From Heterobasidion occidentale (lineage: Eukaryota; Basidiomycota; Agaricomycetes; Russulales; Bondarzewiaceae), in assembly GCA_039111635.1 (NCBI GenBank), contig JBCAQO010000004.1, forward strand, positions 2,294,001-2,358,000: a stretch of DNA of 64,000 nucleotides. Direction: 5' to 3'. Of the stretch, positions 56,154 through 64,000 are shown piece after piece. The notes below the pieces were generated by a model. The model did no database searches. It was given only the letters and a program-made list of their open reading frames with translations, and was not told where the DNA came from. How positions within the stretch are numbered: the first letter of the stretch is position 1; every line of letters starts with the position of its first letter. The position numbers were made by a program, and so were the translations under genes.

Positions 56154-57209
56154 TCACGACTGGGCACCCGTATGCGGCTCCACCGGCGTTGTCTTCTTAT
56201 CGCGATTCAACCAGCCTATGCAAGGCAGCAAAACCGTCAGCAAGTACATCAACCGCTTGCGTGGATAAACGGCGACAAGACGGCGACGCACCCTTCAACT
56301 TCTGCTTGTGCGCGCGGTCGCGTTCCTTGTCCATCGCCCGGAGGCGCGAGAGTTCGGCAGTCGCGGCAGGAGCATCTGACGCGCAACCACAAACGGATCG
56401 AGACCGGCTCAGGAGTGAAATCGATGGAAGCACGCACCGGAGGGGCTCTTCTTGATCAGATCTTCGAGCAGCGGCTCCGCCCGCTCGAAGAATCCGAGCT
56501 CGCCGAGCGCCTTTGCCTTGCGGAACACGGCCTTGTAGTTCGCGTCGTTCTTAGACAGTGCCTTTTAGAATGAAGTATGAATGTCGATCGAGCTCGAGGA
56601 GATGTAGGGATCGAGCGCGCGCGCACCTTGTCCGCGGTCTCCACCGCGCGCTTCCAGTTCTCCTGTTTGATGTGGCACGCGGACATGTTGGCGTAGATCT
56701 TCTCCATCATCTCGTCCGCCTTGTCGCGTCCCTTATCAGACCCTGTCGGCCATATGAGGACGTGGACGTGGACGTACCGCCGTCTTTGGCTGGGCCAGGG
56801 AGCCGTCCGCGCCTGGTGGCGAAAGAGCCGATTTCAAGCCAGATCTGCGGACTCGTTGTCAGAAAAAAATCCCGCACACACACGCAGAAAAAAATCCCGC
56901 GCGGGCGGCACTCACTTGTCGATCCCTTGGAGATAGAGCAAGGACTTTAGCCATACACAATAAGACGCGGCACCGGACGTGCGAGAGCGGGGGCCCCACA
57001 CTCACCTCGTGGTACCCTCGCAGAGCTGGCGGACGCGCAGATCAGAACGCCGCGCAAAGGATCGCGCGCGCGAGCGCTGGCGAAGCGGAACACGCACCTG
57101 CCTTCAGGTCGCCCGCCTTGAACGCCTGGTCGCCGACGTCTTTCTTCAGCGTGGCGACTTCGAGCTTCGCCCTCACCTCCGCGGGCGTGTTGTCGGGAAT
57201 CGCGACCAT
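56154..57209 (-). CDS. Tetratricopeptide-repeat protein
   Basis: The start MVAIPDNTPAEVRAKLEVAT at 57209 leads into the first TPR helix (KKDVGDQAFKAGDLK). After introns the protein continues with DEMMEKIYANMSACHIKQEN and WKRAVETADKALSKNDANYK, then AVFRKAKALGELGFFERAEP and LLEDLIKKSPS, a typical three-repeat TPR fold of the kind that binds Hsp70/Hsp90 tails or immunophilin partners. The C-terminal helix AATAELSRLRAMDKERDRAH is followed by a last exon ending NRDKKTTPVEPHTGAQS. I cannot say which TPR adaptor this is. At least six short exons are needed and some internal junctions (56730-57000) are approximate. It is divergent from the small membrane-protein gene. Confidence 0.75.
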
Positions 57210-57343
57210 GTCTTGTCGAGCGAGAGATCAAGGGTACAGAAAGCGAGTGATACTAAATTGATAGAGGGTCGGTGGCGCACGGCTGACAATTCAGTGAGGG
57301 ATTTTGCAGAGCAGGCACGGCATGGGTCCGGTATTTACGTCTA

Positions 57344-57851
57344 TTGACCACCTTCCGTTCCCGGCCATCGACCCTCACCACCGTCCTCGACGCCGAGTCC
57401 CGACGACACCCTAACCCACCACCACCACCACCGTTCTCCACATTCCCAAACCCCCACCCGAATGTGGCACACCTGCTTCTCACCAGCATCTTCGGCTTCT
57501 CCCTCTTCGGCCTCGCCGCCCGCCTCGGCTAAACTCGGCATCCAAAAACGCAACCTCTTCGACAGGCGTAGACCCCCCCTTCCTCATCTACCATCCTCAC
57601 GTCCTCTCCCCCTCCACCTCAATTCTCACTCCCACTCCAATCTCGACCCCGACGCCCGCCGACGCCGTGCAGACCCCGGCGGCCACGTCATCTCGATGCT
57701 CGCGTTCGGCTACGCGGGGTACTGGGCGCACCAGTGGGACGAGCGCGCGGCCGTCCTCATCGCCGAGAAGCGCGCGGAGATCGCCGCGCGCAGACAGCGC
57801 GCGATTGCCGCGGCTGAGGCGGACGGCGCTGCCGCCCTCGCGGACCTGTGA
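57344..57851 (+). CDS. Small single-pass membrane protein, unknown, likely mitochondrial
   Basis: The N-terminal frame from 57344 gives a proline-rich head and a hydrophobic segment, VAHLLLTSIFGFSLFGLAAR. The frame then stops at 57532, but the next frame continues with KLGIQKRNLFD; dropping one G at about 57530 (CTCGGC to CTCGC) would join them as RLAKLGIQKRN. An intron (57568-57672, GT-AG) then leads to HPGGHVISMLAFGYAGYWAH, a second hydrophobic stretch, and a charged helix (DERAAVLIAEKRAEIAARRQ). I recall small conserved mushroom proteins with an LGIQKRN...PGGH layout, without a named function. The start (57344 or 57323) is uncertain. Confidence 0.55.
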
Positions 57852-59795
57852 GCATCGGCGGCGGTCGAGGGCGGCGGGGGGCGCAGGCGCGTGGACGGGC
57901 GGGTGTATATCATCACCGTGAGTTCGCGTTTCATTGTCCTCGTCGTTACCTGCGCGCGGTTGAACGATATCCCGTTGTTGATCGTCTCTTGCCCCCGTCG
58001 GGCATACAGAATGTGCAGAGAGCGGACGCGGTCGTGTATATTCTTTCCAAATGATCTTCTCTTACCGCACTTGACGGCATGGCATCCGCTCAGCGTGAGA
58101 TCACGACATTCCTCCCGTCTTACACGATGGTCCGCCGTCGAACATCGGACGTTGCACATCAGAATTATAAACCGGCATGACCGAACGCCTCTCACACCAC
58201 GAGCATCCGCTCTCACACCGCGGCCTTGAGCGCTAGCCTGCACCTCACACACGACCTCGAGCAAATGCATACATACACACATAGTACAGCTGTGAGCGAC
58301 GCGCACCCGAACGAAAGGATCGAAAACAAAGGTAAGCAGCGACAAGCGCCAAAAAAGGACACCCGTGTTCGCAGAACGACCAGCAAGAAAGAGAAGACAT
58401 GAGAAGATCGAACACAGGAAGAGGTATGAAAACTAGTGTGTGAGCGAGCGTCGGACTCGGAAGGCGAGTGGGGGTGGGATGTGATGGCAATCGCAAGCCC
58501 AAAAAAAAGGAGCGTTTGCGAACAGAACTGAGAGACGAAGACGAAGGTGAATAAGAAACGAATGGGGCTCTAACACCCAATTACATACAAGCTCTCGAAA
58601 CGAGCGGATAAAGAGAATCGAACCAAAGCACCCTGAAGCAACTTTAACGTCGAACTGAACAGAAACAAAAATAGGGCCAAGGAAACGGCCTGAACGCGCA
58701 CACAACATGTGCGCAGAAGCGAGGCAAAGCAAAGGCTGCGACGCGAGACCAGAACTGAAAAAAATGTCGGACATGGAGCACAGACAGAGTACACCGCACT
58801 TGTACAGGTGTTGATCGGTTGGTTGGCACAACCCGTGTGGTCGGGCCGGCGGGTAAAACGGAGGCAAAGAGATGTCGGAGGGACGCGCTGAAAGAGGCGG
58901 CGGTCCGTCCGTCCGTTCTTCGAGCAGATGGGAGCAATGTGGCGGCCACAGAGCGACCGGGTAGAGCTGAGGGTGAGGAGTTGGGATTGAGAGGATGTGA
59001 GGGGGATGGCAGAAAGTTGTCAGTGAGAGGAGAAACAAATGTACACGACCGCACGGTCGATTTCCGGATAGTCCTCTCCGCCGGGTGAGTGGACTGGCGA
59101 GGAGGAGAGGGGCGGTGAAGAGTCAGAGATAGAAAGAATGAGGGTGAGGGAATACTCCAGCAGGGACAGGATAGCACGAGCGAGTGTTGTGTTCGAACCG
59201 TTTCGTGGACAATGAGACGCGATGGATGAGGATAGAGAGTGTGTGAGTGTATGTGTGTGAAGAGAAGAGACGGAGGCAGGGAAGCTGAGACTATTACAAT
59301 TGAAGGAGAGTGGACCGTGGCATCCTGCGGCCTCGACCGACTGGCCAAACGAGCGAAAAAGAAGCAGCCGCGATCATGGACCATGGATGCTGTGGGCGTA
59401 GGTGGGAGAGGCGAAAGCCGAGCACGATATACAATGAGGAAAGAGAGAGAAAAGAGTGTCAAGATATCAAGCATGCACAGCGAAGCAGGGACACTAGCGC
59501 CAGACCAGCCGGATAGAGGAGGGAGCGAGAGCGCGCGAGGTATGGCACAGTGGAAGCGAACGGGTGGTTAAAAAAGGCGGTAGTGTCTAAGGGGAGGATC
59601 CGGGATATTCCTTGATTTGTTCTTGATGTAAGTATGATTCTTGCGTCGGCCTGTAGTATGTATAAACCGAGCCGGCGCGACTTGCATATGGTAGTGGCTG
59701 GTGGTACACATCGTACAACTATACACTGTACAAGAGGGCGTCCAGGCCCTCGATCCCCGCAAGCCGCAGGCGCGGGTGCGGAGGGAGGGGAAGGT
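57852..59795. other. Intergenic, about 1.9 kb, strongly strand-asymmetric
   Basis: I find no gene. From about 58270 to 59560 the plus strand is markedly rich in A and G (GAGAGA, GGAGGAGAGG, GAAGAGAAGAGACGG) and the minus strand in C and T. This leaves long but meaningless open frames on the minus strand (58433-59038, 58644-59474), rich in proline, serine and leucine. The block may be untranslated sequence of a neighbouring gene. Confidence 0.5.
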
Positions 59796-61437
59796 TCACC
59801 GCAGCTGGAAGGCGCTGCCGAGCCCCAGTCCACGGGCCTCGCCTGCGTCTAGACTTTCGAGAACGGGCGCATCGCCCTCGGCCGGAGCCAAGAGGCCGCC
59901 GAAGCTGATGCGGCGCGCCGCGCGCGGGGGAAAGGCGGTCTGGCGCACGCGGCGGAGCGTTCGCGTCGGCGTGCGAGGCGAGCGTGGGGTCTGGGGCGAC
60001 TGCGAGGTGAGGACAGCGTGAGGCTGGAGTTCAAAGGAGGGGATCTGTGTGCGCATATATGCGGGCTCGTGGGCGGGTTGTGCGTGCAACAGAAGCTCGG
60101 GGCCCAACATGGACGGATTGCGCTGCGGGTTCGCACGGAGGCGAGCGGCGGAGGGGGCGCCTGTGGCCGTGGCTGCCTTGGGAGTGGTGGACACGGCCTT
60201 GGGGGGTTTCCGGGCGAGGTCCGAATCAGACGTCGTGGGCGTGCTGGACGAGGGCGACGAATCAGAGAGTTTGCGCGGCTTTTTTGCGGTCTTGGTGCGA
60301 ACTTTCTCCTCTTCGTCGGAGGAAGGCTCCGTGAGCGAGTTGCGTTGCTGGAGTGCGTGAGTTTCGCGCTTGACAGGGACGCCGTACGAAGGCGCGCGCT
60401 TGAGGGGCTGACGGAGGTTGCCGTACGAATCGGTGCGGCGGACGGTCTTTGCTAGAGGGTCGTAGACAGGTAGCGCATGTTTGTCCGATGAAGAATTGGA
60501 GAGCGTGGACGCGGTGCGGCGGAGGGAAGACCTGGATGAGCGGGCCGATCGCGTCGAGTGAAGAGTAGTGGATGAGGGAGTGGATGGGTTGAGCGTGTGA
60601 GCGTAAATTAAATGCGTCTCGGGTGAGTGTGGACGCAGATGATACGGGGGGTTCGCAATAGCGCGCTCGGTGCGTTGGAGACGGTGCATGGCCCTGGAGG
60701 CAAGGCCGTTCGTGAGGGATGGGATAGACAGATGAGTGAAGCGACTGACCGAGAGAAGGCGTCGGTGTCGCCGACGTCCAACCTGGCAGACTGCATAAAG
60801 TCCATGCTTGATTGTCTGTAGAGGGGGCGTCCGACGGCCGGGTGGAAGTCGTCGGGGTCGTACAAAAAGTCCTCCTCCTCGATGGTGTTCCTGCGCTTCT
60901 CCTCCTGAGCCTCCTTGGCACGCTGGCGCGAGAGCTCGATAAGTTTTGAGCGCGTTGCGCGGACGGAATGGGGCCAGTCTACGGGGCCTTTAGCCTTCAC
61001 GACGCCGCGGGCGACTTTATCGAGGAGATTCGGCGGGGGGACGGGGCCGATGAAGGGGGTAAGGAGGTGGGCAGGGAGGGCATCGAGGGTCTGGAGGCGG
61101 GGGGGAGGACAGATGAGACAAGGGGGAGGGGGCAGACGCGCTCGTCGGGGTCTGGGAAAAGACGCACCCTGGACAAGAGCAAGGACTGATCTGGCTTCCA
61201 CTCCCACTCGAGCTCGTCTGGGTCGAAGGTTGAGCTTGTCCAGCTGTCTGAGCTCTTTCTGTTGCTGTTGGAGGGGAGGAAGAAGGGGGGCTGGACGGGA
61301 GAGCCGCAGCTGGGTGTGCGGGGAGCGGAGGACTGGGAGAGGCGTGCGGAGGACTGGGAGAGGCGTGCGGAGGGCAGTCTGAGGGGCGGGTGGGGCATGA
61401 TGACTGCGAGGGGAGGGACCGAGTGCGTCGAGGGCAT
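59796..61437 (-). CDS. Disordered basic/serine-rich protein with conserved central helix
   Basis: No function is recognised. The proposed start MPSTHSVPPLAVIMPH leads to a serine-rich region with a 7-residue tandem repeat (ARLSQSS twice), then SSTFDPDELEWEWKPDQSLL. An intron (about 61079-61170) joins this to TLDALPAHLLTPFIGPVPPP. The most ordered part follows: NLLDKVARGVVKAKGPVDWP, HSVRATRSKLIELSRQRAKE and NTIEEEDFLYDPDDFHP. A second intron (about 60690-60750) leads to RLQRTERAIANPPYHLRPHS and a long serine/threonine-rich tail ending SAFQLR. I recall the LDK(V/I)ARG...WPHSVRATR segment in other unannotated mushroom proteins. The start choice and the intron ends are approximate. Confidence 0.6.
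61326..61373. repeat. 21-bp in-frame tandem repeat inside the 59.8-61.4 kb gene
   Basis: A 21-base unit starting CGGAGGACTGGG occurs twice head to tail, with the start of a third copy. On the minus strand it encodes the peptide ARLSQSS twice, so it changes protein length without breaking the frame. Confidence 0.8.
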
Positions 61438-62587
61438 CCGGGGGTAGCCTTTGGTAATAAAGAGAGGGAGGGAGAGACGGGGCCGAGCTCGCAAACACGT
61501 TCACGCCCGGTTCAAGGTCCGCCCTCGCCCTTTTATCGTCCCCACGCGCCAACGCCCGCCCTAAACAGACGTCCCTCCCCGCGCCACAACGCGTCCCTTC
61601 GATCCCGCCTTTCTGATCAACGATCGCTCCCCCGTCCACCGCACACCCCACAATGCACACGTAACCCCCCGCATCCCTTTGTTCTCCAAATCCGTCCCAT
61701 CCCCCGCGCCCTCCCCTCCGCCCTGGCGCTGGCGCCTCCATCTATCACCCCAACTATCAGCACGCGCTCTCTCACGCCCCAGGAACATCCCTCCATACCG
61801 CCCCGACGTTCCATGTTTTCCATACATACCTTCATCCAACTCAATGCAAGCACTTAGCCTCGATCCACCCCTGGTCCCTGCAGGTCACACGCCTTCCGAG
61901 CGCCGACGATGCCTTTCCATCACCCTCTTTCGAAGCGCGATCGGACGCGATCCCACTGCGATCCCCAGATACGATAGTATCTCCTTTGCCCTCCCTCTCG
62001 AGCCTTCCCTTTATCTTAATGATCATCCACTGATCAACCTCGATCCTCCCCAGATCCGTCGCCGCTCCGACCCTTCTGTCTGCCCCCCCGCCCACGCTTC
62101 TCCAGCGATCCTTGGATGCAAGTCCCTCAAGGCCGCCTGCAGGTACTTGAATGACTTGTCCACCCAGGCACGTTCCTGCTTTCTCGGGGCGAAGCGCGAG
62201 ACTATCACCGTCATCCATCGCCAGGAGCCGCAACTCGGGACGACGGGGCGCGCGAACGTGCACGCGTCGCCTGACCCTCCCCAGTGCCTTCTCTTCTAGA
62301 TAGACTTTCCTCTGGCCACCAGGCGTGAAGCTTCCCCGCGTTTCGCCCTAAGTACTTACATACACCCCAACTTAATGAACTTACCCATATAGCCTAGAGA
62401 TAATCGCAGCCCGATGTATCGCTCCCCAATTCATTAAGACGTTTATTAACACAACTGAAAAGAGAAGCGAAGCGCAAAACGCGACGAGACACGGAGCGTA
62501 CATATCAAACAAACCAAACAACCAAACAGACAGACAGACCCCACAAACCCAACGACCCGCCGCCTCCCACCGCCCGCGCACGGACGC
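61438..62587. other. Intergenic, about 1.15 kb, mostly C/T-rich
   Basis: Between two minus-strand genes. The plus strand is C/T-rich from 61500 to 62330, mirrored by purines on the minus strand. One plus-strand frame is listed separately with low confidence; otherwise no gene is seen. The last 230 bases are the 3' flank of IWS1. Confidence 0.45.
61844..62299 (+). CDS. Doubtful hypothetical open frame
   Basis: An open frame of 151 codons starts MQALSLDPPLVPAGH and ends PDPPQCLLF. It has mixed composition, with segments such as YDSISFALPLEPSLYL that are not plain low-complexity. It has no recognised motif and no intron, and an antisense frame of similar length overlaps it. It may be chance in a C/T-rich region. 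Confidence 0.2.
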   Translation: MQALSLDPPLVPAGHTPSERRRCLSITLFRSAIGRDPTAIPRYDSISFALPLEPSLYLNDHPLINLDPPQIRRRSDPSVCPPAHASPAILGCKSLKAACRYLNDLSTQARSCFLGAKRETITVIHRQEPQLGTTGRANVHASPDPPQCLLF

Positions 62588-64000
62588 TCACTTCTGCGAC
62601 AGCTTCCTCGTCAGGCTCCGTATCCGGTCCGCGTTCCGCCGCCGCCGCTCCGTGTCCATCGTCACGCTCGACTGCACCGACACCGCGTGGTTCCGCGGCG
62701 CGACCGTGTATGTCCCGAGCTCGCGCTGCGGGATCATCACCGCGTTCTTGCGCACCCTGTTCCGATCGTTCTCCCCCTCGCGCGCGCGCGCGAGGATCGC
62801 GGTCAGCCGGTTCGGCCGCAGCGCGGGCCCGTCCTCGGCCGCGTCCTCGAGCACGGGGATCGCGCGGTCGCGGTACGACGCGGAGCGCTTGATGATCGGG
62901 CGCGACCACGCGGACACGAGCGCGTTGGCGACGCGCGCGACCTCAGGCGTCACGCGCTTGCACTTGGTGTAGAACAGCACGACGCGCCCGAGCTTCGACT
63001 CCTTGAGCACGTTCGTGTCGATGTACTCGAGCTTCTGGAGCGTCTCGAGGAATTCCTTTTGGATGTTCAGCGCCGGGAGGGAGCGGTCGGGCAGCGGCTC
63101 GAGCCAGCGCCGCACGCCCTCGAGCAGGTTGTTGTCCACGATCGACTGCGAGAGGCCGGATCTGCGCGCCGGGGCACGCCGAGTGCGTCAGTCGTCGTCC
63201 GAGAGAGAGAGAAAGAGGAGGCGGGGCGCACTTTCGCAGGACCTCCATGACCTGTGGGAGTAACTTGAGCTTCATCGTCGCGGGCTGGTGGTTGAACCGC
63301 GACTTCTCGTCGTCCTCGGCGGCGGCGAGCATCGCCTCGCGGAGGCGCGACACCTCCTCGTCCGCGACGCGGTCCATCACGTCCTCGTCCTTCTTGCGCT
63401 TCTTCGGCCTCGACGACTTCTTTGGCTTGAGAATATCGTCGATCGCCATGTCCAGCAGAATCTTGTCGGCTACAGCCCCACACCGACCACGCACCGATAC
63501 CACCGACACATCCGACGACCCACCGTCAGCCCTGAACGAGCGAGCGAGACAACAAAAACACCGCGCACCCTCATTCTTCGGCATTTCTTTCAACTCCTGC
63601 TCTGTCCTCTGCGCCCGCTTCCGCTTCTTCTGCACCCGCTTCCGTCCGCTCACGCCCTCGTTGCCCGCGCCTTGCCGCCTTGCCGCGCGCTTTTTGTTCT
63701 TCGCCGCCCCTGCGGCCGGACGGTCCTGCACGTACTCGTCGCCCGAGTCGCCCGAGGACTCGTCGTCGTCCACGGCGCCTGCGGGCGCGGAGGTGGACGC
63801 CGGGACGGGGATCGGGCGCTCGAGCTCTTCGTCTGTATGGCGTCGTCACGTCGGCGTCAACAACCAGTCGTGCGCGCGAGAACATGGGATGGACGTGAAG
63901 GCGGAAGGCGGAGGGCAGGGCGTACCATCTGCGTCCGGGGCGTCCGAGAGCTCAGAGTCGGACCCGAAGATGTCGCGCTCGGCGAAGCGGGTCTGCTGTG
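62588..64000 (-). CDS. IWS1: Transcription elongation factor IWS1/Spn1 (5' end beyond window)
   Basis: Iws1 binds Spt6 and travels with RNA polymerase II in elongation and mRNA export. The conserved TFIIS-N-like core is clear: DNNLLEGVRRWLEPLPDRSL, PALNIQKEFLETLQKLEYID, TNVLKESKLGRVVLFYTKCK and NALVSAWSRPIIKRSASYRD. The C-terminus, MDTERRRRNADRIRSLTRKL, is also typical. Upstream exons encode the acidic/basic N-terminus (ESSGDSGDEYVQDRP; GRKRVQKKRKRAQRTEQELK) and KILLDMAIDDILKPKKSSRP. The right-most exon (from about 63926 outward) reads FAERDIFGSDSELSDAPDAD, joining by an intron to DEELERPIPVPAST. No start codon is inside the window, so the gene is partial at its 5' end. Confidence 0.93.

Noticed and set aside
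58644..59474. 276-residue minus-strand open frame, with another at 58433-59038
   Set aside because: The frames are open because the strand is pyrimidine-rich; the proteins are plain serine/proline/leucine text with no motif or splice logic, and two frames overlap.
61841..62263. 140-residue minus-strand frame opposite the doubtful plus-strand frame
   Set aside because: It has glycine/arginine-rich antisense composition with no conserved feature; at most one of the pair could be real, and neither is well supported.
1..64000. Transposons, CRISPR arrays, telomeric repeats and virus-derived genes
   Set aside because: No transposase text, long terminal repeats, spaced repeats or TTAGGG arrays were seen. 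The only reverse transcriptase has the full TERT motif set, including the RNA-binding domain, so it is not a retroelement.

Overview
The window is nuclear DNA from a filamentous basidiomycete, most likely an Agaricomycete. The evidence is dense, intron-rich genes (introns mostly 45-90 nt, GT-AG, often GTRNGT donors), short intergenic gaps, genes on both strands, and several gene families typical of mushroom-forming fungi. I see no transposon, CRISPR array, prophage or virus-like gene. I could not identify the species.

Layout, left to right. 1-1584: no gene recognised. 1.6-5.2 kb: PPR-like organelle protein (-), back to back with ribosomal stalk protein P0 (+). 7.2-9.4 kb: trehalose-6-phosphate synthase (+). 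10.0-11.6 kb: clamp-loader subunit RFC3 (+). 11.7-12.7 kb: HD phosphohydrolase (-). 12.9-15.3 kb: KE4-type ZIP zinc transporter (+). 16.4-17.1 kb: Nudix hydrolase. 18.0-20.2 kb: C3HC zinc-finger NIPA/Rsm1 protein. 20.7-22.2 kb: Bsd2/Ndfip adaptor. 22.7-24.3 kb: HEN1 small-RNA methyltransferase. 24.5-24.9 kb: V-ATPase subunit e (-). 25.2-27.2 kb: CYP51/ERG11 (-). 27.5-30.4 kb: mitochondrial RNB exoribonuclease (-). 30.7-31.7 kb: probable nucleolar zinc-finger protein (+). 32.1-33.8 kb: Env7/STK16-type kinase (-). 34.3-37.1 kb: tandem pair of secreted rhamnogalacturonan acetylesterases (-). 38.4-40.6 kb: long disordered nuclear-like protein (-). 40.8-41.7 kb: VPS51 (+). 42.0-43.6 kb: proline-rich protein with a C-terminal domain that appears restricted to basidiomycetes (-). 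44.1-45.1 kb: double DUF427 protein (-). 45.2-46.7 kb: PPP-type metallophosphatase (+). 47.2 kb: intron-containing tRNA-Thr. 47.8-49.1 kb: SDR reductase (+). 49.3-50.8 kb: coiled-coil protein (+). 51.0-55.8 kb: telomerase reverse transcriptase (-). 56.2-57.2 kb: TPR protein (-). 57.3-57.9 kb: small membrane protein (+). 59.8-61.4 kb: disordered protein (-). 62.6 kb to the right edge: IWS1, 5' end outside the window (-).

The genes are mostly housekeeping and do not form one pathway or a secondary-metabolite cluster. The only local family expansion is the acetylesterase pair, a tandem duplication that includes promoter sequence.

Two things stand out. First, several genes need extremely small exons, including a 5-nt exon in the zinc transporter and a 10-nt exon in the phosphatase. 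In both genes the total length and reading frame close only when these are included (in the phosphatase, after allowing for one apparent missing base elsewhere). Second, at least five otherwise intact conserved genes carry apparent one-base frame shifts, several of them at short homopolymers. That pattern fits residual assembly indels better than several independent pseudogenes.
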